Made by a program: the position numbers and the translations under genes | The notes under the pieces: generated by a model | Databases searched by the model: none | Told to the model about the DNA's origin: nothing | The model's input: the letters and a program-made list of their open reading frames with translations, nothing else | Source: an uncultured Sulfitobacter sp. | GTDB lineage: Bacteria > Pseudomonadota > Alphaproteobacteria > Rhodobacterales > Rhodobacteraceae | Assembly: GCA_905182645.1 (NCBI GenBank) | Contig: CAJJCJ010000006.1 | Span: 124,001 to 188,000, forward strand | DNA: 64,000 bases | Reading direction: 5' to 3' | Shown: positions 1 through 8,740 of the stretch, one piece after another | Numbering within the stretch: position 1 is the first letter of the stretch | Layout: the number at the start of each line of letters is the position of its first letter

Positions 1-463
1 GATCGATGTGCCATATCCTGATCGGGACACAGAAAAAGACATCCTGATAGCCACAACAGGTGCGACTGAAAACGAGGCAACTGCAGTCTTCACCTCACAA
101 GAGTTGCTTGACGCGCAAACCCTGCTGCGGCGCATGCCAGTGGGCGACAATATCGTTGAGATGATCCTCGATCTGGTCCGGTCCTGCCGCCCCGATGATG
201 ATGCATCTGCCGCGATCCGCGACAATATCAGCTGGGGGCCCGGTCCGCGTGCGGCCCAAGCGCTCATGCTCACCGTGCGCGCCCAAGCCCTGCTGTCTGG
301 TCGCCTTGCACCCAGCGCCGAAGACGTCATGGCCATGGCCGTGCCAGTCCTTGAACACCGTATGGCTCTGTCGTTTGCAGCTCGTGCGCGCGGAGTCAGC
401 ATCACCGATATCATCACCGACGTTGCAGTCTCTGTCACCCAAACAAAGGCCGCCGTCGCGTGA
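1..463 (+). CDS. MoxR-family AAA+ ATPase, C-terminal part (5' end outside window)
   Basis: The reading frame is open from the window edge, so only about the last 150 residues are visible. They match the lid region at the C-terminus of MoxR ATPases: the 'ISWGPGPRAAQALML' motif, followed by 'RLAPSAEDVMAMAVPVLEHRM'. MoxR proteins act as chaperone-like ATPases paired with DUF58 and BatA-type proteins, and those follow directly here, which supports the call. The stop overlaps the GTG start of the DUF58 gene by four bases (GTGA), indicating translational coupling. The Walker motifs lie upstream of the window and cannot be checked. Confidence 0.85.
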   Translation, partial: IDVPYPDRDTEKDILIATTGATENEATAVFTSQELLDAQTLLRRMPVGDNIVEMILDLVRSCRPDDDASAAIRDNISWGPGPRAAQALMLTVRAQALLSGRLAPSAEDVMAMAVPVLEHRMALSFAARARGVSITDIITDVAVSVTQTKAAVA

Positions 464-1329
464 CAAAAGCCCTGACGCTCAGATCGGATGCCCAAGGGCT
501 TGCAGCCCCGATGCCCGCGCTATTGGCCGCCGCCGATCAATTGGCGTCTACCGTCATGCTGGGCGATCACGGGCGCAGACGTGCAGGTATGGGCGACATA
601 TTTTGGCAGTACCGACCCGCGCAGCAAGGCGATGAAGCACGCGCAATCGACTGGCGCAGATCAGCCCGTGCAGACAGTAACTTTGTCGCTGACAAAGAAT
701 GGCAAATTGCACAATCTGTCCTGCTTTGGGTCGACCAATCCGCCGCGATGCAATTCACATCTGACGACAACATTTCCACCAAATCCGCATGCGCCCGCAC
801 GCTCGCACTTGCCACAGCAATCCTGCTGACACGTGGCGGCGAACGGGTCGGTCTGACAGGGCGTCGGCTTCCGCCAAAACGCGGCGCAGGTCAAATCCGA
901 CAAATGGCCGAACTATTGTGCAAAAACGACAACAGCGATTTTGGAAGCCCCGACACCCAAGGACTATTGCCGCACAGTCGCGCTCTTTTTATCAGCGATT
1001 TCTTAGGCGGCATCGGCCCCACCAAAGCGGCCCTATTCGAAGCTGCAGATCGCGGGATCAAAGGCTGCATTCTGCAAATCCTCGACCCACAAGAAGAGGC
1101 ATTCCCGTTCAGTGGGCGCACCAGTTTCCACTCCATGGGCGGCAGTATAACCCATGAAACCCTATCCGCAGATGGGCTCAAAAAACGCTACCTCGACAAA
1201 CTCGCCAAACGCAAAGACGCGCTGCAAACCCTTGCGCGCCAAACCGGTTGGCAGTTCCACACGCACCACACAAACGCCCCCGCAACATCTGCCCTGCTCT
1301 GGCTCTACCAATCACTGGAGGCGCAGTAA
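460..1329 (+). CDS. DUF58 domain-containing protein
   Basis: A 289-residue soluble protein. The DUF58 signature is visible around residues 55-85, 'GDEARAIDWRRSARADS', where the family has its conserved 'D.RxIDWxxxAR' block, followed by a vWA-like strand 'VLLWVDQSAAM'. DUF58 proteins accompany MoxR ATPases and are thought to help fold or assemble metal- or envelope-associated complexes; the substrate here is unknown. The GTG start overlaps the moxR stop, and the stop TAA directly abuts the ATG of the next gene, so the four genes at the left edge form one operon. Confidence 0.85.
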   Translation: MTKALTLRSDAQGLAAPMPALLAAADQLASTVMLGDHGRRRAGMGDIFWQYRPAQQGDEARAIDWRRSARADSNFVADKEWQIAQSVLLWVDQSAAMQFTSDDNISTKSACARTLALATAILLTRGGERVGLTGRRLPPKRGAGQIRQMAELLCKNDNSDFGSPDTQGLLPHSRALFISDFLGGIGPTKAALFEAADRGIKGCILQILDPQEEAFPFSGRTSFHSMGGSITHETLSADGLKKRYLDKLAKRKDALQTLARQTGWQFHTHHTNAPATSALLWLYQSLEAQ

Positions 1330-4080
1330 ATGTGGACGCTCGGCCCCCTTGGTTTCACCGTACCGTTGCTTTTGCTTGGCCTGATCATCTTGCCAATCTT
1401 GTGGCTTTTACTGCGCGCGGTTCCACCCGCCCCCGTCAAACGACGCTTTCCTGGCGTGGCACTTTTGCTGGGCCTACAAGATGACGAAAGCCAATCCGAC
1501 CGGACCCCGTGGTGGCTTTTGCTGCTTCGGCTCATCGCGGTCGCTGCCCTCATCATTGGCTTCGCAGGCCCAGTGCTCAACCCCACCGACAGCCGCGCAG
1601 GCACAGGCAATTTGCTGATAGCACTTGATGGATCATGGGCAGGCGCTCCCAGCTGGACGGCGCGCATCAAACGGGTCGACGCACTCCTATCAGAGGCGGC
1701 GCGCGACGACCGACCCGTCAGCGTCATAAACCTGTCCAATCTGCCCGCAGGCGACCTGACATTCAGCGCGGCAAGCACTTGGCAAAGCCGCCTTGCAAAT
1801 CTGCAACCCCAACCATGGCAACCCCGCGCCGTGGCTGATTGGGTATCCGCACAAACTGCAAATTTTGAAACACAGTGGATGTCAGACGGCATCGACTGGG
1901 AAGGGCGAACAGCAGCGCTTTCCGCATTCGAGGCGAAAGGCACCGTCACAGTCTTCCAATCGCCGCGCGCAACCTTTGGGCTTCAGCCCGCTGTCTTTGA
2001 GGACGGGGCAATCACCCTAGCTGCGATCCGCACGCCAATCGGGGTGGCGATATCCGTGCCCGTCACGGCCATCGGGCTCGACCCTGCAGGCACCGAACGG
2101 CAACTTCAAACAGTGACGCTTGAATTTGAGGCTGGCAACGCGACCGGAAAAACCGCCCTTATCCTGCCACCAGAACTGCGCAACCGGATCACACGTTTTG
2201 AGATCACTGGCCAGCGGTCCGCAGGTGCAGTCACGCTCACCGATGACGCGCTCAAACGACGCGAGGTCGCGCTGATCGCAGGGCGCGGCAGCCGCGAAGA
2301 ATTGAACCTGCTGTCACCGCTACATTACCTGCGCGAAGCCTTGGTGCCGACCGCTGACCTCATCGACGGGACCTTGACCGATATATTGCTGGCAAACCCC
2401 GATGTGATTGTGCTGGCCGACGTGGCAACCTTGGCGGGCACAGAAACCGACGGCACAATCACATGGGTCGAAAACGGCGGGCTGCTTTTGCGCTTTGCGG
2501 GGCCACGGCTGGCGGCATCTGACCTTGGACGCGACGCCGAAGACCCGTTACTACCCGTGCGCCTACGGTCTGGCGGACGCAGCGTCGGCGGCGCGATGAG
2601 CTGGGGAGAACCAAAAGAGCTCGCACCGTTCAGTGACACCTCGCCGTTCTTTGGGCTGGCAATCCCAGACGACGTGACGGTCAGCGCGCAGGTCATGGCG
2701 CAACCCGATCCAACTCTGGCCACCCGCGTCATCGCACAGCTCGCCGACGGCACACCGTTAGTCACGCTTAAGCCCCTGGGCGAAGGCCAAGTCGTGCTGG
2801 TTCACGTGACCGCCAACGCCGAATGGTCAACGCTGCCACTATCAGGATTGTTCGTGCAAATGCTTGAACGGCTGGCGATTTCAACGCGGCCCGCCGCTGG
2901 CGATGCGCAAGCCTTGGCTGGTACTACTTGGCAACCCACTCAGGTGCTTGACGGGTTCGGGCGGCTGCAAGACGGCGGGGCGCTTGCTGGTGTCAACGGT
3001 GAAATCCTCAGCACCAAATTCGCTGGGCCCGACTTACATCCGGGGCTGTATTCAGGCGCAGAACAACAAATCGCCGTGAATGTCGTCACGCCTGACGCAA
3101 CGCTCAACGTTGCCGCATGGCCCGCACGTATCAACGTACAAGGCATGGCCGGCATGCGCGAAACCGCATTCAAAGGATGGTTGCTGGCGGGCGCACTTGG
3201 GCTGCTGATCCTCGATATCATGACATCACTGCTGATCGGTGGACGGCTGCGCGGACCCCGCTCCGACGTGGCGATGGCGCTCATTCTCATGTTGGCATTC
3301 ACGCCAGAAGCGCACGCGCTGACAGACGAAGAAGCCATTGCAGCCACCACTGCCGTCGTTCTGGGACACATCATCACAGGCGACGCAGACGTCGACGCAC
3401 AGGCAGGCGCAGGGCTGCTGGGGCTGTCGCAAACTTTATTCCGGCGCACGTCAATTGAACCAAACGATCCCCATGCGATCGATCTAGAACGCGACGAATT
3501 GGCGTTCTACCCGTTCCTGTATTGGCCGGTCACCGCTGACCAACCGCTGCCCAGCCGCAATGCTTACGGCAAGCTTAACCGCTATCTGCGGTCTGGCGGG
3601 ATGATCCTGTTTGACACGCGCGACGCCGACACAGCACGGTTCGGATCGGGCAGCCCAGAGGGGCGCAAGCTGCAAGCCATTGCGCGCGGCCTCGATATTC
3701 CAGCAATTGAGCCGATCCCGCAAGACCACGTGCTGACGCGCGCATTCTACCTGCTGCAAGATTTCCCCGGGCGCTATGCCAGTCGGGATATCTGGGTCGA
3801 AGCATCGCCCGCAGGGGCTGAGTTGGCCGAGGGCATGCCATTTCGCAATCTCAACGACGGCGTGACACCCGTGGTTATCGGCGGCAACGACTGGGCGCGA
3901 GCTTGGGCGGTGGACCAATACGGAAACCGGATGTTCCCCGTCGGGCGCGGCACAGCAGGAGAACGGCAGCGGGAATTTGCGCTACGGTTCGGGGTCAATC
4001 TGATCATGCACGTGCTGACCGGAAACTATAAATCCGACCAAGTGCACGTCCCCGCCCTTCTTGACCGTTTGGGGCAATAG
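1330..4080 (+). CDS. BatA N-terminal / DUF4159 membrane protein
   Basis: A 916-residue protein. Residues 1-85 form a BatA-type (aerotolerance regulator N-terminal) module with two hydrophobic segments. The middle is a long periplasmic-looking region. Another membrane segment lies near residue 620 ('GWLLAGALGLLILDIM') and a further hydrophobic stretch ends in 'AFTPEAHA'. The last 220 residues are a DUF4159 domain ('ELAFYPFLYWPV', 'LNRYLRSGGMILFDTRDAD'). It probably anchors the MoxR/DUF58 system in the inner membrane. It abuts the DUF58 gene without spacing and is followed 3 bases later by the next gene. Confidence 0.85.
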   Translation: MWTLGPLGFTVPLLLLGLIILPILWLLLRAVPPAPVKRRFPGVALLLGLQDDESQSDRTPWWLLLLRLIAVAALIIGFAGPVLNPTDSRAGTGNLLIALDGSWAGAPSWTARIKRVDALLSEAARDDRPVSVINLSNLPAGDLTFSAASTWQSRLANLQPQPWQPRAVADWVSAQTANFETQWMSDGIDWEGRTAALSAFEAKGTVTVFQSPRATFGLQPAVFEDGAITLAAIRTPIGVAISVPVTAIGLDPAGTERQLQTVTLEFEAGNATGKTALILPPELRNRITRFEITGQRSAGAVTLTDDALKRREVALIAGRGSREELNLLSPLHYLREALVPTADLIDGTLTDILLANPDVIVLADVATLAGTETDGTITWVENGGLLLRFAGPRLAASDLGRDAEDPLLPVRLRSGGRSVGGAMSWGEPKELAPFSDTSPFFGLAIPDDVTVSAQVMAQPDPTLATRVIAQLADGTPLVTLKPLGEGQVVLVHVTANAEWSTLPLSGLFVQMLERLAISTRPAAGDAQALAGTTWQPTQVLDGFGRLQDGGALAGVNGEILSTKFAGPDLHPGLYSGAEQQIAVNVVTPDATLNVAAWPARINVQGMAGMRETAFKGWLLAGALGLLILDIMTSLLIGGRLRGPRSDVAMALILMLAFTPEAHALTDEEAIAATTAVVLGHIITGDADVDAQAGAGLLGLSQTLFRRTSIEPNDPHAIDLERDELAFYPFLYWPVTADQPLPSRNAYGKLNRYLRSGGMILFDTRDADTARFGSGSPEGRKLQAIARGLDIPAIEPIPQDHVLTRAFYLLQDFPGRYASRDIWVEASPAGAELAEGMPFRNLNDGVTPVVIGGNDWARAWAVDQYGNRMFPVGRGTAGERQREFALRFGVNLIMHVLTGNYKSDQVHVPALLDRLGQ

Positions 4081-4083
4081 ACG

Positions 4084-6159
4084 ATGACAAACACGCTGAT
4101 CCTCAATCCATTAGTGCCGCTTTTGGCGATCTATGCACTGGCAGTACTGAGCGTATTTGGGGTCGGCTTAGCGGCTTGGCGCAGACTGAACAGCTGGTGG
4201 CTACGCGGGCTTGCAGCTCTGGCCGTGCTGGGTGCGTTGGCCAACCCATCGGTCCTGCGCGAAGACCGCGCCCCGCTGTCAGACATCGTCATCGCACTGG
4301 TGGATGAGACCGCCAGTCAAAAGCTAAGCGACCGGTCAGATCAAACGGCGGGCGCGCTCGCACGGCTTCGATCACAAATCGCCAAAATTGAAAATACTGA
4401 CCTGCGCGTCGTGACTGTACCCGATGGGGACGGCGACGCTGGCACGCAACTTATGACATCACTGTCGACGGCATTGGCCGAAGAACCACAAACGCGTGTT
4501 GCAGGGATCGTGACACTGACCGACGGGCGACTGCATGATATTGAGCGGGCGCCAAACCTGCCCACACCGATCCACACGCTTTTGTCAGGTCGGGACACCG
4601 ATTGGGACCGGCGGCTGACAGTATCAAACGCACCCGCCTTTGCGATCATGGGTGAAACGGTAACGCTAACGCTGCGGATCGACGATCAAGGTGCGGCACC
4701 AACGGCGGACGCGGTGGTCAGCCTGTCAATTGCGATTGATGGCGACGCACCCATCAGCTTTCAGGTACCTGTGGGCCAAGATATCGAATTACCTCTGGAC
4801 CTGCCGCATGGCGGAATGAACGTCGTACAATTCGCGACACCGTTTGCGGATGGTGAGCTGACAGATCGGAACAATGCAGCCGTCGTGCAGATCAACGGCG
4901 TGCGCGACAGATTGCGGGTCCTGCTGGTATCAGGAGAGCCGCATCCGGGTGAACGCACTTGGCGGAACCTGCTGAAATCTGACGCAGGCGTCGACCTCGT
5001 GCATTTCACCATCCTGCGACCACCTGAAAAACAAGACGGCGTGCCAGTGGATGAGCTGTCCCTGATCGCGTTTCCAACGCGCGAGCTGTTCTTGGAAAAG
5101 ATCAACGACTTTGACCTGATCATCTTTGACCGCTACCGCAGACGGGGCATTTTGCCCGCAGCATATTTCGACAGCATCACCGACTACGTCATAAATGGCG
5201 GGGCTGTTCTAATTTCTTCAGGGCCGGAATACGGCGGTGCCGAAAGCATTTACCGATCTCCCTTAGGACAAATCTTGCCCGGTGCACCGACAGCGCGGGT
5301 ATTTGAAGAAGGGTTCACACCGCAAATCACCGACCTTGGGGCGCGACATCCTGTGACCGAAGGATTAGAAAAACTCTCCCCCAATCCAAACGGTGAAGGT
5401 CCCGGTTGGGGGCGCTGGTTCCGGCTGGTCGATGTGATTGTGCCAGACACGGCAAACACGGTGATGTCGGGCTTGGACGACCGACCGCTGCTGACGCTCG
5501 ACCGGATTGGCGACGGGCGCGTGGCGCTGATTGCGTCGGATCAATCATGGCTCTGGGATCGTGGATTCGAAGGCGGCGGGCCACAATTGGAACTGCTGCG
5601 GCGCTTGGCGCATTGGATGATGAAAGAACCCGATCTGGAAGAAGAAGCGTTGTTTGCGCAAGCAAGCGGCCAAACAATGCGGATCATCCGGCGGACATTG
5701 ACCGATACGGCAGGGGATGTAACCGTGACGCACCCAGATGGATCGCAAACGATCTTGAGCCTCAAAGAGGTGTCGCCTGGCCGGTTCGAGACGATGTGGA
5801 CGGCCCCCGAAGTGGGCCTTTACCGCTTGGTTGAAGCGGGTAAAGAAACCGTCATCGCTTTGGGTCCGGCAGCACCGCGCGAGTTTGAACAAACAATCGC
5901 ATCAGGGGAAGCCTTGCGGCCAATTGTGGACAGTACACGCGGTGGAACCTTGGCGATGGCCGATGGTGATTTTGCGGTGCGCAGCGTACGTGCTGGGCGC
6001 CCTGCAGCTGGGCGCGGTTGGATCGGGATCACACCACGCGGCGCGTATCAAACCGCAGATATTAGCAGTAATCCTGTCTTGCCTGCATGGGCGTTTTTGC
6101 TGTTGGCGGCGGTGCTAAGCATCGCAGCATGGCTGCGCGAAGGACGCAAGATGGGTTAA
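4084..6159 (+). CDS. Membrane protein with glutamine-amidotransferase-like (GATase1-like) domain
   Basis: A 691-residue protein with two N-terminal hydrophobic segments, a long extracytoplasmic region and a C-terminal membrane helix ('PAWAFLLLAAVLSIAAWL'). The centre (about residues 275-500) resembles the class I amidotransferase-like fold commonly found in this operon, including 'LRVLLVSGEPHPGERTW' and 'DYVINGGAVLISSGPEYGG'. I see no catalytic Cys-His-Glu triad, so it is probably a non-enzymatic structural partner. It starts 3 bases after the DUF4159 gene. The final Met-Gly-stop is encoded by a dispersed 21-bp repeat at 6151-6171, so the original C-terminus may have been changed. Confidence 0.75.
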   Translation: MTNTLILNPLVPLLAIYALAVLSVFGVGLAAWRRLNSWWLRGLAALAVLGALANPSVLREDRAPLSDIVIALVDETASQKLSDRSDQTAGALARLRSQIAKIENTDLRVVTVPDGDGDAGTQLMTSLSTALAEEPQTRVAGIVTLTDGRLHDIERAPNLPTPIHTLLSGRDTDWDRRLTVSNAPAFAIMGETVTLTLRIDDQGAAPTADAVVSLSIAIDGDAPISFQVPVGQDIELPLDLPHGGMNVVQFATPFADGELTDRNNAAVVQINGVRDRLRVLLVSGEPHPGERTWRNLLKSDAGVDLVHFTILRPPEKQDGVPVDELSLIAFPTRELFLEKINDFDLIIFDRYRRRGILPAAYFDSITDYVINGGAVLISSGPEYGGAESIYRSPLGQILPGAPTARVFEEGFTPQITDLGARHPVTEGLEKLSPNPNGEGPGWGRWFRLVDVIVPDTANTVMSGLDDRPLLTLDRIGDGRVALIASDQSWLWDRGFEGGGPQLELLRRLAHWMMKEPDLEEEALFAQASGQTMRIIRRTLTDTAGDVTVTHPDGSQTILSLKEVSPGRFETMWTAPEVGLYRLVEAGKETVIALGPAAPREFEQTIASGEALRPIVDSTRGGTLAMADGDFAVRSVRAGRPAAGRGWIGITPRGAYQTADISSNPVLPAWAFLLLAAVLSIAAWLREGRKMG

Positions 6160-6171
6160 AACCCATCCTAC
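6151..6171 (+). repeat. Short dispersed palindromic repeat, copy 1
   Basis: A 21-bp unit with the near-palindromic core ATGGGTTAAAACCCAT followed by CCTAC. It is identical to the reverse complement of 12668-12688 and differs by one base from 30997-31017. This copy supplies the last two codons and the stop of the preceding gene. Confidence 0.8.
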
Positions 6172-6175
6172 CGCG

Positions 6176-6496
6176 TTACGAGTGCAAACCTGCCTGTCGA
6201 CCACCCATCACGATACAGCGCGACCGGATGTAAACCACTGCAGGCAATGGGCCGCCTATTTTCAATGACCGCGTAAGCGGATGTTCGGTGACATGCGGGT
6301 GCCCCAACACGCGCAGGCCCCATACAGCACCGCTCGCATCTTCGACACGCCAGCCATCGGCGTAGTGATCCCACCCCGTGTCAGGATGCGACAACGTCAC
6401 ATCAAACCGACCATTCGCAAGAGTTGCGCCCTCAATCAAAGGTGCATCAGCAGATGCGGTCCCTGCCCAAAACGCCAATATAATCGCGTACTTCAT
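6176..6496 (-). CDS. Small exported protein of unknown function
   Basis: A 106-residue protein with an N-terminal signal peptide ('MKYAIILAFWAGTASA', cleavage expected after 'TASA'). The mature part is short, beta-rich and tryptophan-containing ('DTGWDHYADGWRVEDASGAVWG'). The start at 6496 was chosen because its ATG overlaps the stop of the DUF599 gene (ATGA) and is followed at once by the signal sequence. I do not recognise a named family. Its coupling to the DUF599 membrane protein suggests a shared envelope role, which is inference only. Confidence 0.7.
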   Translation of the reverse strand: MKYAIILAFWAGTASADAPLIEGATLANGRFDVTLSHPDTGWDHYADGWRVEDASGAVWGLRVLGHPHVTEHPLTRSLKIGGPLPAVVYIRSRCIVMGGRQAGLHS

Positions 6497-7200
6497 GGGT
6501 CTTCTTTTAGCAGGATATCGCGCGGAACCGATGCAAATTCGCGTGAGCCGACAACCCAGATGACCACAGTCGCCGAAATCATCAGCGGCACGGCTCCCAA
6601 AAGCCACGCCAATGCGCCCAACGCAAAATACACAGCGCGCAAGCCGCGGTTAAAATTAATAGCCGCGCGGATGTTTAGCTCGGCGGCTTGGGCGGCGCGC
6701 GGGTAGGAAATTGAATCATTCGGGTCATTGGGCACAGCGGCCATCAGCACAGCACAATATCCGAAAACGCGGTTCGCCCAGACAAATTTCAAAAATGCAT
6801 TGGTCAGAAACAAAGCCACGACAGCCAGCTTAATCTGAATAATTAATACCGGGGTCATCACGGCCGTAACCTCTTGGGCGACACCAATTAGGGGGTCCGT
6901 ATTCTTGGCCAAGGCCAGCACACCACCAATGGCAAAAATGCAGGTCGACGCGAAAAATGATGTACCCTGACGCAGGCTTGCCAAAATCTGACTGTCAAAA
7001 ATGCGCGGATCACGATCAACAAAGACACGCATCCAATCACGGCGACGCTCGGACATCAGAACTGTAACAGACGGGCGCGATTTCGGCGGGTGTTCAATGA
7101 TACGGCTCAGCAACAGCCACGCTCCAACCAAGTAAATGATGGCAACCCAATCAAGGGCCTGCAAAAGGGCGACGTGTTCTAACATTGTCATAAGGCTCAC
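6493..7200 (-). CDS. DUF599 domain-containing membrane protein
   Basis: A 235-residue integral membrane protein with about four to five hydrophobic segments: 'LDWVAIIYLVGAWLLL' near the start, 'FFASTCIFAIGGVLALA', 'IIQIKLAVVALFLTNAFLKFVWANRVFGY' (one or two), and 'ALGALAWLLGAVPLMISATVVIWVV' at the end. The sequence fits DUF599, an uncharacterised bacterial membrane family. It is followed in a four-base overlap by the small exported protein gene. Function unknown. Confidence 0.8.
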   Translation of the reverse strand: MSLMTMLEHVALLQALDWVAIIYLVGAWLLLSRIIEHPPKSRPSVTVLMSERRRDWMRVFVDRDPRIFDSQILASLRQGTSFFASTCIFAIGGVLALAKNTDPLIGVAQEVTAVMTPVLIIQIKLAVVALFLTNAFLKFVWANRVFGYCAVLMAAVPNDPNDSISYPRAAQAAELNIRAAINFNRGLRAVYFALGALAWLLGAVPLMISATVVIWVVGSREFASVPRDILLKEDP

Positions 7201-7233
7201 TACAGCGGATCAGAAAAACTTGCCATCCGCATA

Positions 7234-7258
7234 AATTGGTTATATTTATTTACCAATT
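7234..7258. promoter_or_regulatory. Inverted repeat upstream of glcD (candidate operator)
   Basis: AATTGGT at 7234-7240 and ACCAATT at 7252-7258 form perfect 7-bp arms 11 bases apart, 22 bases before the glcD start. The half-sites resemble those bound by FadR-subfamily GntR regulators (TTGGT/ACCAA), the family of the E. coli glycolate regulator GlcC. The spacing is wider than the usual three to four bases, so assignment to that family is tentative. Confidence 0.4.
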
Positions 7259-7280
7259 AGAACATATCGGAGATATCGCC

Positions 7281-8714
7281 ATGCAAATGCCAATCCCTGA
7301 CGCCAGTGTAATTGAACACAAAGATCAGATCGTCGCACGGTTACTTGCAGTGCTGCCAAGAGACGCCGTTATCGCGGATGTGGTCGAAACACGGGCCTAC
7401 GAATGTGACGGGCTAACCGCATATCGATGCCCGCCCATGTGTGCAGTTTTGCCCAGCAACACAGATGAAGTCGCGTCTGTGTTGAAAATTTGCCACGAGT
7501 TGGGCGTGCCCGTCGTGCCGCGCGGGTCGGGAACCTCGCTAGCAGGTGGCGCGTTGCCGACCGCGGATTGCGTCATTCTTGGCGTCGCTAAGATGAATGG
7601 CGTGATCGAGACAAATTATGATGACCGCTACATCCGTGTCCAAACGGGGCGCACAAACCTGTCCGTGACCGGCGCAGTGGAGGCAAACGGGTTTTTCTAC
7701 GCGCCCGATCCGTCCAGCCAGCTTGCTTGCGCCATCGCAGGCAACATTGCGATGAATTCCGGCGGGGCGCATTGCCTCAAATACGGCGTGACCACAAACA
7801 ACCTGCTGGGCGTGACCATGGTCATGATGGACGGCACCGTGGTGGACATCGGCGGCGCATATATGGACGCGGGCGGACTTGATCTGCTCGGCGTGATTTG
7901 CGGGTCAGAAGGCCAGCTTGGGGTCGTCACCGAGGCCACTTTGCGCATCTTACCTAAACCTGAAGGGGCGCGCCCCGTGTTGATAGGCTATGACAGTTCC
8001 GAAGTCGCCGGACAGGTCGTCACCGACATTATCAAAGCAGGCGTGCTACCCGTAGCCATCGAATTCATGGACCGCCCCTGCATCGAAGCCACCGAGAATT
8101 TCGCGCATGCCGGATACCCAATGTGCGAGGCCCTGCTGATCGTTGAAGTCGAAGGATCAGACGCAGAAATCGACGCGCAGCTGGCGCTTATCATGAAGAT
8201 CGCGGCGAAACATAACCCCGTGGAATTGCGCGAAGCCAAAGACGCCGACGAGGCAGGCCGCATCTGGTTGGGCCGTAAATCCGCGTTTGGGGCGATGGGC
8301 CAAATCAACGATTACATGTGTCTGGACGGAACAATCCCTGTGTCAGAACTGCCCTATGTGCTGCGCCGAATTTCCGAGATGTCCAAAGAATTCGGCCTCG
8401 ATGTTGGCAACGTATTCCACGCAGGCGACGGCAATATGCACCCGCTGATCTTGTTTGATGCCAACAAAGAAGGCGACCTCGAACTCTGCGAAGAATTCGG
8501 CGCTGAAATCCTGAAACTCTGCGTCGAAGTCGGCGGTTGCCTCACCGGTGAACACGGCGTCGGCATCGAAAAACGCGACCTGATGCATGTGCAATTCAGC
8601 GCCACAGACCTAGAGGCGCAGATGGCCGTCAAAGACGTGTTTGATCCCAAATGGTTGCTGAACGCGGCCAAGGTGTTCCCCTTGGACGCCTCCGAACCCC
8701 GCCGCGTCGCATAG
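7281..8714 (+). CDS. glcD: Glycolate oxidase subunit GlcD (FAD-linked)
   Basis: A 477-residue FAD-dependent oxidoreductase of the GlcD/DLD family. With GlcE and GlcF it oxidises glycolate to glyoxylate, important for organisms living on phytoplankton exudates. The N-terminal FAD-binding PCMH-type domain contains 'VPRGSGTSLAGGALPT'. The C-terminal FAD-oxidase domain has 'VFHAGDGNMHP' and 'GEHGVGIEKR'. The start at 7281 is preferred over an upstream in-frame GTG at 7236 because GGAG lies 8 bases ahead and the conserved sequence begins soon after. First gene of glcDEF. Confidence 0.93.
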   Translation: MQMPIPDASVIEHKDQIVARLLAVLPRDAVIADVVETRAYECDGLTAYRCPPMCAVLPSNTDEVASVLKICHELGVPVVPRGSGTSLAGGALPTADCVILGVAKMNGVIETNYDDRYIRVQTGRTNLSVTGAVEANGFFYAPDPSSQLACAIAGNIAMNSGGAHCLKYGVTTNNLLGVTMVMMDGTVVDIGGAYMDAGGLDLLGVICGSEGQLGVVTEATLRILPKPEGARPVLIGYDSSEVAGQVVTDIIKAGVLPVAIEFMDRPCIEATENFAHAGYPMCEALLIVEVEGSDAEIDAQLALIMKIAAKHNPVELREAKDADEAGRIWLGRKSAFGAMGQINDYMCLDGTIPVSELPYVLRRISEMSKEFGLDVGNVFHAGDGNMHPLILFDANKEGDLELCEEFGAEILKLCVEVGGCLTGEHGVGIEKRDLMHVQFSATDLEAQMAVKDVFDPKWLLNAAKVFPLDASEPRRVA

Positions 8715-8740
8715 CAAATTCCTGCCCGAAAGAATCCAAC

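Noticed and set aside
1305..1949. 214-codon minus-strand frame opposite the BatA/DUF4159 gene
   Set aside because: It overlaps the DUF58 and DUF4159 genes on the other strand, is serine/arginine-rich and shows no domain.
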